Positions 55,037-63,749 of a stretch of 64,000 bases of DNA are shown in pieces. Made by a program: the position numbers and the translations under genes. Positions within the stretch are counted from its first letter, which is position 1. Every line of letters starts with the position of its first letter. Origin of the DNA: Rhodoligotrophos appendicifer (GTDB lineage: Bacteria; Pseudomonadota; Alphaproteobacteria; Rhizobiales; Im1); the NCBI RefSeq assembly GCF_007474605.1, contig NZ_VHKL01000007.1, forward strand, positions 124,001 through 188,000. Reading direction: 5' to 3'. The notes under the pieces were generated by a model. That model saw only the letters and a program-made list of their open reading frames with translations. It was not told where the DNA came from and searched no databases.

Positions 55037-55297
55037 CTGCTGCGGCGTTATCTAGCACAGAGATCCCTTCGCGCAACACGTCAAATCATCTCGCCCGGCC
55101 CACCGGGAAAGTTAGGGGTCCTGTCCGCGCGGCGGGCAGGGATCAGCATCTGGTCGGGTTTTGCGTAAGTGTTGCTGCGGCGCGACGAATACGGCGCGAT
55201 TTGCAGTTGGCGACCTCCGGCCATTCCGGTATTCCTTCGAAGGGGTTTCAGCAAAATCGAGCCTGCGGGCTCCTCGCGCCTATCAGAGAAGCGGATC

Positions 55298-55972
55298 ATG
55301 ATCGACTATGCAACCAAGCGACGTCATATGGTGGAGTCGCAGTTGCGTCCGAACGGGATCACGGATGCCCGGATCAACGGGGCCATGTGGGACATTCCGC
55401 GCGAGCTCTTTGTGCCTCCGTCACGGCAGGCGCTGGCCTATATCGATGAGGATCTCGCGCTCTCAGTCCCGTCACAGGGTCGTAACGTGCGCTATCTGAT
55501 GGAGCCCATGGTCTTCGCCAGACTCGTCCAGCTCGCCGACATCGGAGAAGAGGATCTTGTGCTCGATGTCGGTTGCGGCCTCGGCTATTCTGCCGCCGTC
55601 CTCTCCCGTCTAGCCCGCTCGGTCGTCGCCCTCGAAGACGACGAAGAAATGGCAAGGTCTGCTAATACCAATCTGACGACGAATGGCATTCTGAATGTGG
55701 CCGTCGTCTCGGGACCCCTCGCGCAGGGCTACGCAAGGGAGGCGCCTTTCGATGTGATCTTTGTCAACGGCCAGGTGGAAGAGGTCTCGCCATCCTTGCT
55801 GGAGCAACTGAAGGATGGCGGCCGTCTCGTGGCCGTCATTGATCACGGCCCGGTTGGCAAGGCGACTTTGTTCTCCCGCCATGGATCGGCAACCAGTCAA
55901 CGAGTGGCCTTCGACGCGTCGGTAGGACGTCTCAGCGGGTTTGACGTCGCCCGTCCAAGTTTTGTGTTTTAA
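55298..55972 (+). CDS. Protein-L-isoaspartate O-methyltransferase-like protein
   Basis: The 224-residue protein has the Pcm domain: N-terminal helices (MVESQLRPNGITDARI, DIPRELFVPP), the SAM motif with Asp90 (VLDVGCGLGY) and post-motif strands (FDVIFVNGQVEEV, LVAVIDHG). Two family hallmarks have changed. The usual GxGSGY SAM loop is GCGLGY, and the usual active-site segment with Gln-Thr-Ile-Ser is SQGRNVRYLMEP. It may therefore have lost isoaspartyl repair and act on something else. In Hyphomicrobiales this gene lies regularly upstream of tolC, as here. I start at ATG 55298, where family similarity begins. Confidence 0.8.
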   Translation: MIDYATKRRHMVESQLRPNGITDARINGAMWDIPRELFVPPSRQALAYIDEDLALSVPSQGRNVRYLMEPMVFARLVQLADIGEEDLVLDVGCGLGYSAAVLSRLARSVVALEDDEEMARSANTNLTTNGILNVAVVSGPLAQGYAREAPFDVIFVNGQVEEVSPSLLEQLKDGGRLVAVIDHGPVGKATLFSRHGSATSQRVAFDASVGRLSGFDVARPSFVF

Positions 55973-56017
55973 TTCTCTTGACTTCCAAAGCAATCGTCCC
56001 AAGTTTTTGATGTCGTT

Positions 56018-56028
56018 TTGTAATACAA
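56018..56028. promoter_or_regulatory. AT-rich palindrome in the tolC promoter region
   Basis: TTGTA-A-TACAA is a perfect palindrome inside an AT-rich patch (56005-56060), which contrasts with the GC-rich surroundings and lies about 195 bp before the tolC start. It probably marks the tolC promoter; the regulator is unknown. Confidence 0.3.
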
Positions 56029-56221
56029 TTATATAAAATACAAAATTCTCTCGTCTATAAAGAGCGTTTTAACCATGGAAGACGGAAAACAGGAGGGGCA
56101 GGACATTCGTCACACATTGGGATGCCTGTCCGGCGGTGAGAAGAGGGTCGGTTTTCGTCTGAATTTGGCTCGCCTAGGGTGTCCCACCTGGTCGAGAGTA
56201 CGCTTGCGCAGAGGTGGTGAG

Positions 56222-57691
56222 ATGGGTTGTCAGTCGCGTGGCGGAACAGTTGAAGTGCGTTTGGCACCTGCTGCTTCGCGGAATGATCAGCCTTGGCGCG
56301 CGCGGCCGTCAAAGGTGAAAGGCCTCCTGATGGCGACCGTGGGCTTCGTGTCAATCATGACCGCATCGCCAGCCTTCTCGGAGACGCTGCGGGAGGCTCT
56401 GGCGAAAACCTATCAGACCAATCCGACCTTGCTCGGCCAACGCGCTGCACTTCGGGCAACAGATGAAAATGTGCCGCAAGCGCTTTCAGGCTGGCGGCCG
56501 ACGGTCTCCGCCAATGGCAGTTACGGTTATTCCGACACCAAAAGCCGGCTGAGGAATTCGGCCGGGGGCGGAACCCAGAGGTTCAGCACGGATCCCGGGA
56601 ATTTCAACATCGGTCTCGACCAGCCGATCTTCAACGGCTTCCAAACCGTCAACAATACCCGCCAAGCGGAGTCCAACGTACAAGCCGGCCGGGCGCAACT
56701 GGCCGGCACCGAGCAATCGGTCCTATTCAGTGCGGTCCAGGCCTTCATGTTCGTGATCCGCGACCGACGGATTCTGGATCTGCAGCGCAAGAATGTACAG
56801 GTGCTGCAGGAGCAGCTGCGGTCGACGAATGCACGCTTCGAGGTGGGCGACAATACCCGCACCGACGTAGCCCAGTCTCAAGCGCGGCTGGCGGAATCAC
56901 AATCCAACCTCTCGACTGCCGAAGCCAATCTGGCGATCAGCGTGGGCGATTATATCCAGATCGTGGGACAGGCGCCTGGAAGCCTCACCTTCCCGGACAC
57001 CGCCTCCAAGCTGGCGCCGGACACTATCGATCGGGCGATCCAGGTCGCGGAGGGCAACAATCCGAATGTGATTAACGCCGAATTCCTGGAAAAGGCGCAA
57101 GGCTACCAGGTCGAGGTGCTGAAGGGGGTGCTCATGCCGACCGTCAGCCTGAGCGCGGATTATTACTATTCCTCCAACAACTCGGTCACAGCAATCCGAA
57201 CCGATCAAGTTCAAGTTCTTGGCAACTTGCAGATCCCACTTTACCAAGGCGGCGGAGAGTATGCGAATGTGCGACAAGCCAAGCAGACCCGCAATCAGTT
57301 GCAGATGCAAATCGTCGAGACGCGGCGCAGCGTAAGAGAGGTGGTCGTCCAGGCCTGGAACCAATTGGTCTCGGCACGGGAAACCATAGTCTCGGCGAGG
57401 GAGCAAGTGCGCGCACAGCAACTCGCCTATGAGGGGGTGAGGCTGGAGGCGGAAGCTGGCACGCGTACCACGCTGGATGTGTTGAACGCTGAATCGGAGC
57501 TGGTTCGGGCACAGGTTCTGGTCGTCCAGGCGGAGGTCAACACGGTCGTTGCCAGCTATGCGCTCGTATCCGCCGTCGGCAGGCTGAACGCTATGGATCT
57601 GAAGCTCCCGGTCCAGATCTACGATCCCAGCATCTACTACAACAAGGTGCGCAACCTTTGGTTCGGCCTGGACACACCTAGCGCGGAATAA
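56222..57691 (+). CDS. tolC: TolC family outer-membrane channel protein
   Basis: The 489-residue protein has a signal peptide with a long n-region (hydrophobic core LLMATVGFVSIMTASPAFS, cleavage near residue 55). The TolC duplication follows: TLREALAKTYQTNPTLLGQRAALRA begins the first helical repeat, VAQSQARLAESQSNLSTAEANL lies in the tunnel helices, and a second set follows around 290-400. TolC trimers form the outer-membrane exit duct of RND pumps and type I secretion. I chose ATG 56222 because AGAGGTG precedes it; the ATG at 56075 would add 49 atypical residues. It could serve the RND pump encoded at 31885-36125. Confidence 0.9.
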   Translation: MGCQSRGGTVEVRLAPAASRNDQPWRARPSKVKGLLMATVGFVSIMTASPAFSETLREALAKTYQTNPTLLGQRAALRATDENVPQALSGWRPTVSANGSYGYSDTKSRLRNSAGGGTQRFSTDPGNFNIGLDQPIFNGFQTVNNTRQAESNVQAGRAQLAGTEQSVLFSAVQAFMFVIRDRRILDLQRKNVQVLQEQLRSTNARFEVGDNTRTDVAQSQARLAESQSNLSTAEANLAISVGDYIQIVGQAPGSLTFPDTASKLAPDTIDRAIQVAEGNNPNVINAEFLEKAQGYQVEVLKGVLMPTVSLSADYYYSSNNSVTAIRTDQVQVLGNLQIPLYQGGGEYANVRQAKQTRNQLQMQIVETRRSVREVVVQAWNQLVSARETIVSAREQVRAQQLAYEGVRLEAEAGTRTTLDVLNAESELVRAQVLVVQAEVNTVVASYALVSAVGRLNAMDLKLPVQIYDPSIYYNKVRNLWFGLDTPSAE

Positions 57692-57834
57692 ATCGCAGCG
57701 AGACGTTTTCCACGGATCTTGCTCGCAAATCCTTCAGCAGCGTTTGCTCCGGGAGGAGTTTTGCGGGATTCTAATCCAATGTAGTTGATTCGTTTGCGCA
57801 TCTTGCGCAGGCCTGAAAGCGCTGGTCTGAAGCG

Positions 57835-58602
57835 ATGAGTAAACTCGACCAATTAGACGAACCGTCCATGGAGGAGATCCTTGCTTCGATCCGCAGAGCG
57901 ATCGACGAGGACAGCAGATTTGCAACAGAGAGCGGGAATGGCGTTGCCCAACGCGGTGCCCGCGCCGGTAGCCGTATCATCTCCGATGACCGGAGGACTC
58001 CTTCTGACCAGGTGATCAAACTGGCCGAAGACGTCCTGGAGATTTCGCGGGCGGCGAGAGACCATGACCATCGGGCGCCGCTTCGACGTGTTACCAGCCC
58101 TGAAGAGCCTTCAGTTTTGCGGCCATCCTTCGGTCAAAGGGGCGAACCTGCACCCGCGATTTCCACCCCGAGCGGGGAAGACACGGTGCCCGGTAGAGAG
58201 ATGAACCGCGAAGCCGAAGACCAGGTCGCCGCTGAAACTGTGGTGCCGGAGACTGCAAGTGGAGTAGCCGACATGCGGAGAGATAGAGATTTGGACGGCC
58301 CGATCGCGGGCAGTGAGATTCTCATGGGGGAACGATCTCGCGAGACTCCGAGACCGGTCAAGGCTGCCGCATCGGACATGCCGCTCGTCGCCGCCGATAT
58401 CGATCGGCTGGTCGGTGCAGCATTCGAAAAACTCACAGATCAACTCGCCGAAGTCAGGGCGAAGTCGAATGTGACCCTCGAAGATGTCGTCAAGGACCTA
58501 ATGCGGCCGGCCATCAAAGACTGGCTCGACAACAACCTGTCCGACGTGGTCGAACGCATGGTGCAGGCCGAGATCGAAAGGTTGATCCGACGGGGCGCGT
58601 AA
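57835..58602 (+). CDS. PopZ-like polar organising protein (DUF2497)
   Basis: The 255-residue protein shows the PopZ/DUF2497 plan. A conserved N-terminal helix (EPSMEEILASIRRAIDED) is followed by a long acidic, proline- and charge-rich linker (about 35-180) and a conserved C-terminal helical region for multimerisation (LEDVVKDLMRPAIKDWLDNNLSDVVERMVQAEIERL). In alphaproteobacteria such proteins form a polar matrix that anchors the chromosome origin. Its place between tolC and valS is conserved in Hyphomicrobiales. The linker is likely disordered. Confidence 0.88.
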   Translation: MSKLDQLDEPSMEEILASIRRAIDEDSRFATESGNGVAQRGARAGSRIISDDRRTPSDQVIKLAEDVLEISRAARDHDHRAPLRRVTSPEEPSVLRPSFGQRGEPAPAISTPSGEDTVPGREMNREAEDQVAAETVVPETASGVADMRRDRDLDGPIAGSEILMGERSRETPRPVKAAASDMPLVAADIDRLVGAAFEKLTDQLAEVRAKSNVTLEDVVKDLMRPAIKDWLDNNLSDVVERMVQAEIERLIRRGA

Positions 58603-58746
58603 GCCGCTCGCCGAGGATGTGAACGACCTCTCCAATGCGCAGGCGGTTGCCACCTGCGCCACAATCGTTATTTAAGGCCATTCTGACGCTTGTTGCGCGG
58701 GGCACCTCGCAGCATGCGTTCTTTCGGTTTCATTTGAGAGGCGTCG

Positions 58747-61452
58747 ATGCTGGACAAGACCTACAAGCCGCAGGACGTCGAGGGTCGGATCTACGAATCC
58801 TGGGAGGCAAGCGGCGCCTTCAAGGCAGGTCTGCGGCAAGGCGCCGAGTGCTATTCAATTGTCATCCCACCGCCGAACGTGACTGGTTCGCTGCATATGG
58901 GACATGCACTCAACAACACAATCCAGGATATTCTCGTCCGCTTCGAACGCATGCGCGGCAAAGATGTGCTGTGGCAGCCGGGGACGGACCACGCGGGTAT
59001 TGCTACCCAGATGGTGGTCGAGAGACAGCTGCAGGAGCGCCAGGAGCCTTCGCGCTGGAGCATGGGACGCGAGGCCTTCATCGCGCGCGTCTGGGAATGG
59101 AAGGCCATCTCCGGCGGAACGATCATCAACCAACTGAAGCGACTGGGCGCATCCTGCGACTGGAGCCGCGAGCGCTTCACCATGGATGAGGGGCTTTCAC
59201 TCGCAGTGGTGCGGGTGTTTGTTCAACTCTATAAGCAGGGACTGATCTACAAGGATAAGCGGCTCGTCAATTGGGACCCAAAACTCTTGACGGCGATCTC
59301 CGATCTGGAGGTGCTGTCCGTGGAAACCAAGGGGCACCTCTGGCATTTCAATTATCCGATCAAAGACCAACCGGGCCGTTTCATCACGGTGGCCACCACG
59401 AGGCCGGAGACGATGCTGGGTGACACCGGCGTCGCGGTGCATCCGGAGGACGAGCGCTACAAGGACCTGGTGGGTAAGTCCGTCGTGCTCCCCCTGGTCG
59501 GCCGAGAAATTCCGATCGTGGCTGATGAATATGCCGATCCAGAGCAGGGTTCTGGTGCAGTCAAGATTACGCCGGCTCACGACTTCAACGATTTCGAGGT
59601 GGGCAAGCGGCATGATCTGCGCCAGATCAGCATCTTTGACCAGCATGGGCGGCTCGACATCGAGAGCAATCACGATTTCCTGCAGGACTTGCAAGCGTCC
59701 GACGAACTCGGTGAGACCTTAAGCTTGCACATGCTCGATAGATTCGAAGCGCGCAAAAGAATCGTGGCTCGGATGGAAGCCGCAGGTCTGCTCGACAAGG
59801 TCGATGACCATGTGAATATGGTGCCGTTCGGGGATCGCTCCAATGTGATCATCGAACCCTTTCTGACCGAACAATGGTACGTGGACGCAGCCACACTCGC
59901 CCAACCGGCCATCGAGGCTGTGGAGACAGGAAAGACGAAGTTCGTACCTGCCAACTGGTCGAAGACCTATTTCGACTGGATGCGCAACATTCAGCCCTGG
60001 TGCATCTCGCGCCAGCTGTGGTGGGGGCACCAGATTCCTGCCTGGTATGGGCCCGACGGCGAGATCTTCGTCGAAGAAACAGAAGAAGAAGCCTTCGCTG
60101 CGGCGGAGGCCTATTACGGCAGCCGCGTCGTTCTTGACCGCGATCCAGATGTCCTCGACACTTGGTTCTCATCAGCGCTGTGGCCATTCTCGACCCTCGG
60201 CTGGCCGGACCAGACGACGGAGCTGAAGCGATTCTATCCGACCAGTGCTCTGGTAACCGGTTTCGACATCATCTTCTTCTGGGTTGCCCGGATGATGATG
60301 ATGGGCCTGCATTTCATGAAGGACGTGCCTTTCCCGGACGTCTACATCCACGGCATCGTTCGTGACGAACGCGGGCAGAAGATGTCGAAGTCGAAAGGGA
60401 ATGTCGTCGATCCGCTTGAGTTGATCGATGAGTTCGGGGCCGATGCGCTGCGCTTCACGATGGCTTCTCTAGCCACACCGGGCCGAGACGTAAAACCATC
60501 AAAAGCGCGCATCGAAAGCAGCCGCAACTTTGCGACCAAGCTGTGGAACGCGGCGCGCTTCTGCGAGATGAACGGCTGCATACGCGATCCCGAGTTCGAG
60601 CCCGGGCACGTGCAGCACAGCGTCAATCGCTGGATCATCGGGGAGGCGAACCGCGCCGCTCGGAGCGTGAGTCAAGCCATCGAGCAATATCGCGTCAACG
60701 ACGCCGCGCTCACCCTCTATCAGTTCGTGTGGAACGTTTTCTGCGACTGGTATGTCGAGCTGATCAAGCCGCTGCTGAATGGCGAGGATGTTGCCGCAAA
60801 GGCGGAAGCTCGAGCCACGGCCGCCTATATGCTCGACGAGATCGTCACCCTGCTGCATCCCTTCATGCCCTTCGTGACGGAAGAGCTTTGGCAACGTCTT
60901 GGCGAGTCCGGTGCGCCGCGTCGTAGCCAGCTCATCCTGGCGCCGTGGCCCTCGCTCACCGATCCAGAAGATGCGGCTGCCGATGAAGAGCTCAGCTGGG
61001 TGATCAGAATGATCAGCGAAATCCGCTCCGTGCGGGCCGAGATGAATGTCCCGGCGGGGGCGCAGATCGAATGTGTGATCGTCGGCGCCGACGCCACGAT
61101 CCGTCAAAGGGTCGTGGCGTGGGATGCGGAGATCCGACGGCTGGCGCGGTTGAAAGCGGTCGCCATGGCGGAGACCATGCCGAAGGGTGCCGTTCAGATC
61201 GTTCTGGGCGATGCCGTCGTCGGACTGCCGATTGCCGATGTGATCGACCTCAAAGCGGAGAAGTCGAGGCTAGGAAAAGATTTGACGAAACTGCGGGATG
61301 AAATCGGCAAGATCAATGCGAAGCTCGGCAACGCAGCTTTCATGGCGAAGGCACCAGAGCATGTCGTCGAGGAGCAGCAAGAGCGACGCACGGACGCCGA
61401 GGCCCTGGTGGTCAAAACAGAAGCTGCCATCCGCCGATTGGATGAGCTCTAG
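58747..61452 (+). CDS. valS: Valyl-tRNA synthetase
   Basis: The 901-residue class I synthetase charges tRNA-Val. The HIGH motif reads HMGH (in PPPNVTGSLHMGHAL, about residue 45), and the KMSKS motif is intact (GQKMSKSKGNVVDPLE). The editing (CP1) domain between them has TTRPETMLGDTGVAVHPED. The C-terminus has the anticodon-binding domain and a terminal coiled coil (LKAEKSRLGKDLTKLRDEIGKINAKL), typical for ValS. GAGAGG precedes the ATG. The stop lies only three bases from the end of the convergent MFS gene. Confidence 0.97.
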   Translation: MLDKTYKPQDVEGRIYESWEASGAFKAGLRQGAECYSIVIPPPNVTGSLHMGHALNNTIQDILVRFERMRGKDVLWQPGTDHAGIATQMVVERQLQERQEPSRWSMGREAFIARVWEWKAISGGTIINQLKRLGASCDWSRERFTMDEGLSLAVVRVFVQLYKQGLIYKDKRLVNWDPKLLTAISDLEVLSVETKGHLWHFNYPIKDQPGRFITVATTRPETMLGDTGVAVHPEDERYKDLVGKSVVLPLVGREIPIVADEYADPEQGSGAVKITPAHDFNDFEVGKRHDLRQISIFDQHGRLDIESNHDFLQDLQASDELGETLSLHMLDRFEARKRIVARMEAAGLLDKVDDHVNMVPFGDRSNVIIEPFLTEQWYVDAATLAQPAIEAVETGKTKFVPANWSKTYFDWMRNIQPWCISRQLWWGHQIPAWYGPDGEIFVEETEEEAFAAAEAYYGSRVVLDRDPDVLDTWFSSALWPFSTLGWPDQTTELKRFYPTSALVTGFDIIFFWVARMMMMGLHFMKDVPFPDVYIHGIVRDERGQKMSKSKGNVVDPLELIDEFGADALRFTMASLATPGRDVKPSKARIESSRNFATKLWNAARFCEMNGCIRDPEFEPGHVQHSVNRWIIGEANRAARSVSQAIEQYRVNDAALTLYQFVWNVFCDWYVELIKPLLNGEDVAAKAEARATAAYMLDEIVTLLHPFMPFVTEELWQRLGESGAPRRSQLILAPWPSLTDPEDAAADEELSWVIRMISEIRSVRAEMNVPAGAQIECVIVGADATIRQRVVAWDAEIRRLARLKAVAMAETMPKGAVQIVLGDAVVGLPIADVIDLKAEKSRLGKDLTKLRDEIGKINAKLGNAAFMAKAPEHVVEEQQERRTDAEALVVKTEAAIRRLDEL

Positions 61453-61455
61453 ACT

Positions 61456-62685
61456 TCAAGCCGCACCGCCGAGGCGTTTCCATCGAAGCGCAAACCAGAA
61501 AGCCAACTGCCCGACCAGAGCGGCACCCACGAGAACAATTCCTGCCGAAATCGAGGGGTCGCGGCCAAGCCCGACCAAAGCGGTACAGAGCGCCGCGATC
61601 ATCATCTGCGTGAAGCCATAGAGGCCTGAAGCAGAACCGATCACCTTCGCATTGACGCTGATCGCCTCGGTCAAGGCAACGGGAGAGGCGATTCCTGCGC
61701 CGACACTGAAGACGAAGATCGAGGCCACCGCTGCGATCACCGACAGCCCCCCTGCTAACACAATGCAGAGATAGACAGCTGCCGCGGACAGGCTGATCAA
61801 GCTGGATCCGATCAGGAGTTGCTTGATGGAACTTCGGGTGACGAGGCGGCTCATGATCGCGCTGCCGAGCCAGACACCGGAGATGAGAATTGCCAGATAC
61901 ACGCCGACCTGCCGAGCGGTCTGGTGAAGATGATCCTCGAAGATGAAGGGCGCGGCTGCGATAAACGCGTAAAGTGAGGTCGTGGCGCAGCCGCCGCCGA
62001 TTGCAAATCCGAGAAAGGCTGGGGATTTCACGAGCGCCGCGTAATTGCGAGCCAAAGTTCGGAAGTCCGCGTTGTTTCCAGATGTGCTGGTCTCGGGAAG
62101 AAGACGGAGGCAGAATAGGATACTGAATACGCCGAAAGCGCATAAGAAGAAAAAGATCGAGCGCCAGCCCAGGGCGGAGGCAAGCAGGCTGCCGATGATG
62201 GGAGCCGCACCAGGGCCGATCATAACGATCAAGTTCATCATCGCGAGGCGGCGGGAGGCATCCTGAGCACTGGCGGTATCGCGCACCATGGCGCGACCAA
62301 GCACCATTCCGGAGCATCCTCCCAGCGCTTGGAACAAGCGCGCGATGATCAAACTGTCCACGTCAGGTGATAGAGCCGCCGCAAGTCCGGACAGAGAGTA
62401 GATGACCAGACCGGCCATGAGCGTGCGGCGGCGTCCGAAGCGATCCGACAGTGGTCCATAGATCAACTGCCCTGCGGCGAGACCCAGAATATAGACGCTG
62501 ATGGTGAGCTGCATCGTGCCACTGGAGGCAGTGAGGTCGGCGCCGGCATAGGGCAGGGCGGGAACGAAAATATGCATCGCCAAGGTGCCGCTGAAGGTCA
62601 CGAGGGCTAGGATCCACAAGGGCGCATGGATGACGGCTCGAGAATCCATTGGCTCCTTTTGAACCTCGATGGTCTCAGTCGCCAT
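61456..62685 (-). CDS. MFS multidrug transporter, Bcr/CflA (DHA1) type
   Basis: The 409-residue protein has about twelve membrane segments and the MFS loop-2 motif GPLSDRFGRRRTLMAG. FVPALPYAGADLTASSGTMQLTISVYILGLAAGQLIYG is typical of Bcr/CflA drug exporters. The frame is open to 62754, but the ATG at 62685 (MATETIE) overlaps the marR stop by eleven bases, the usual coupled arrangement, and the upstream part reads through marR. With the MarR regulator it forms a two-gene inducible efflux operon. Confidence 0.88.
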   Translation of the reverse strand: MATETIEVQKEPMDSRAVIHAPLWILALVTFSGTLAMHIFVPALPYAGADLTASSGTMQLTISVYILGLAAGQLIYGPLSDRFGRRRTLMAGLVIYSLSGLAAALSPDVDSLIIARLFQALGGCSGMVLGRAMVRDTASAQDASRRLAMMNLIVMIGPGAAPIIGSLLASALGWRSIFFFLCAFGVFSILFCLRLLPETSTSGNNADFRTLARNYAALVKSPAFLGFAIGGGCATTSLYAFIAAAPFIFEDHLHQTARQVGVYLAILISGVWLGSAIMSRLVTRSSIKQLLIGSSLISLSAAAVYLCIVLAGGLSVIAAVASIFVFSVGAGIASPVALTEAISVNAKVIGSASGLYGFTQMMIAALCTALVGLGRDPSISAGIVLVGAALVGQLAFWFALRWKRLGGAA

Positions 62686-63142
62686 CCGTCGATCCTGGCT
62701 CAGAAGCCGCGAGCCGACTATGGACGTGGTCAAGAACGTGGAGAGCGGTAACAACGTCGGCGTCGGAGAGGCCGAGCAGTGCTTCGTCCCTGACTTCGCG
62801 GGCCACGGCTTCGACCTGATCTACCGTGCTTCGACCCTGTTCCGTCAGCATGATCACTTTGGCCCGCCGATCACCATCCTCCTCCTGCCGGATGACGAGG
62901 CCTGCCGCCTCAAGGGAGTCAAGCAGGCGGACCACGGAAGAACTGTCAAGGCATAGGGCAGAGGCAAGATCCTTCTGACGAAGGGGTGCGGCGGCGCGCG
63001 ACAACTTGAGCAGCGGCAGCCATGTCGCCTCAGTCAGGCCAAACGGGTGAAGGCGGCGATCCACGGAACGCCGCCACTGCCTGGCGGTCTGCCAAACCTG
63101 TGAGCCGAGTCTTCCGCGTAGAGAAAGAGGATCACTTGTCAT
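62675..63142 (-). CDS. MarR family regulator
   Basis: The 155-residue protein has the MarR winged helix: LRQKDLASALCLDSSSVVRLLDSLEAAGLVIRQEEDGDRRAKVIMLTEQG, in which the recognition helix and the DxR wing (DGDRRAK) can be seen. MarR proteins usually repress their own operon until a phenolic or other ligand binds. It is encoded before the MFS exporter with an overlap. A 9-bp perfect inverted repeat at 63160-63203, just before its start, is the likely operator. Confidence 0.9.
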   Translation of the reverse strand: MTSDPLSLRGRLGSQVWQTARQWRRSVDRRLHPFGLTEATWLPLLKLSRAAAPLRQKDLASALCLDSSSVVRLLDSLEAAGLVIRQEEDGDRRAKVIMLTEQGRSTVDQVEAVAREVRDEALLGLSDADVVTALHVLDHVHSRLAASEPGSTDGD

Positions 63143-63159
63143 TGAGGCATCATAAATGC

Positions 63160-63203
63160 TGGGCCAATAGATGGTATGTCATTTAGTTGCTTCCATTGGC
63201 CCA
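63160..63203. promoter_or_regulatory. 9-bp inverted repeat upstream of marR
   Basis: TGGGCCAAT (63160-63168) and ATTGGCCCA (63195-63203) are perfect inverted copies with a 26-bp spacer, 18-61 bp before the marR start. They may be two halves of an operator, or two sites for the MarR dimer. On the leftward mRNA they could also fold. Confidence 0.45.
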
Positions 63204-63217
63204 ACACACTGTGCGCG

Positions 63218-63745
63218 TCAATAACCTTTTCGGGCAGTAATCGATAGGCTTTGGACCCGGTTGCCCGAAAGAGTTGGGCGCTTCGTGGAGATGCGGCCCG
63301 GATTACCGCCGACCCAGCTCCATTCGCCACAGAGTTTGGCATATTCCATTTTAGGGCACCGATTCATTACAACTTTGAGCCCTGAAGCCTCGGCGCGCAG
63401 CGCAGCCTCGTCGTTGCGAACACCCAATTGCATCCAGACAACTTTGGCTCCGTGAGCAATCGCGTCGTCGACAACAGACTCAGCTGCAGAGGAATTTCGG
63501 AATATGTCGACCATGTCCACCCGATGCGGCACTTCCTGGAGGCTTGCAAAAAGGGGACGGCCGAGGATTTCACCCACTGATTCGCGAGGATTAACGGGCA
63601 CGACGTCGTAACCCTTCTCGATCATGTATTTCAGGACGAAATACGATGGCCGCACCGGATTGCTGCTGGCGCCCACGAGCGCAATCGTCTTCACCGCCGT
63701 GAGGATGCCGCGGAGGTAATCTTCGGAATAATGATCGTGGTTCAT
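63218..63745 (-). CDS. CoA-binding protein (YccU-like)
   Basis: The 175-residue protein is a stand-alone CoA-binding Rossmann domain: IALVGASSNPVRPSYFVLKYMIEKGYDVVPVNPRE, then VDMVDIFRNSSAAESVVDDAIAHGAKVVWMQLGVRN and VVMNRCPKMEY. Related proteins (YccU) are widespread and bind CoA, but their role is not known. The C-terminus after GRISTKRPTL runs about 18 residues longer than I expect from the family. I start at ATG 63745, just inside the neighbouring gene gap; the upstream frame overlaps the enoyl-CoA hydratase. Confidence 0.85.
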   Translation of the reverse strand: MNHDHYSEDYLRGILTAVKTIALVGASSNPVRPSYFVLKYMIEKGYDVVPVNPRESVGEILGRPLFASLQEVPHRVDMVDIFRNSSAAESVVDDAIAHGAKVVWMQLGVRNDEAALRAEASGLKVVMNRCPKMEYAKLCGEWSWVGGNPGRISTKRPTLSGNRVQSLSITARKGY

Positions 63746-63749
63746 AGCC

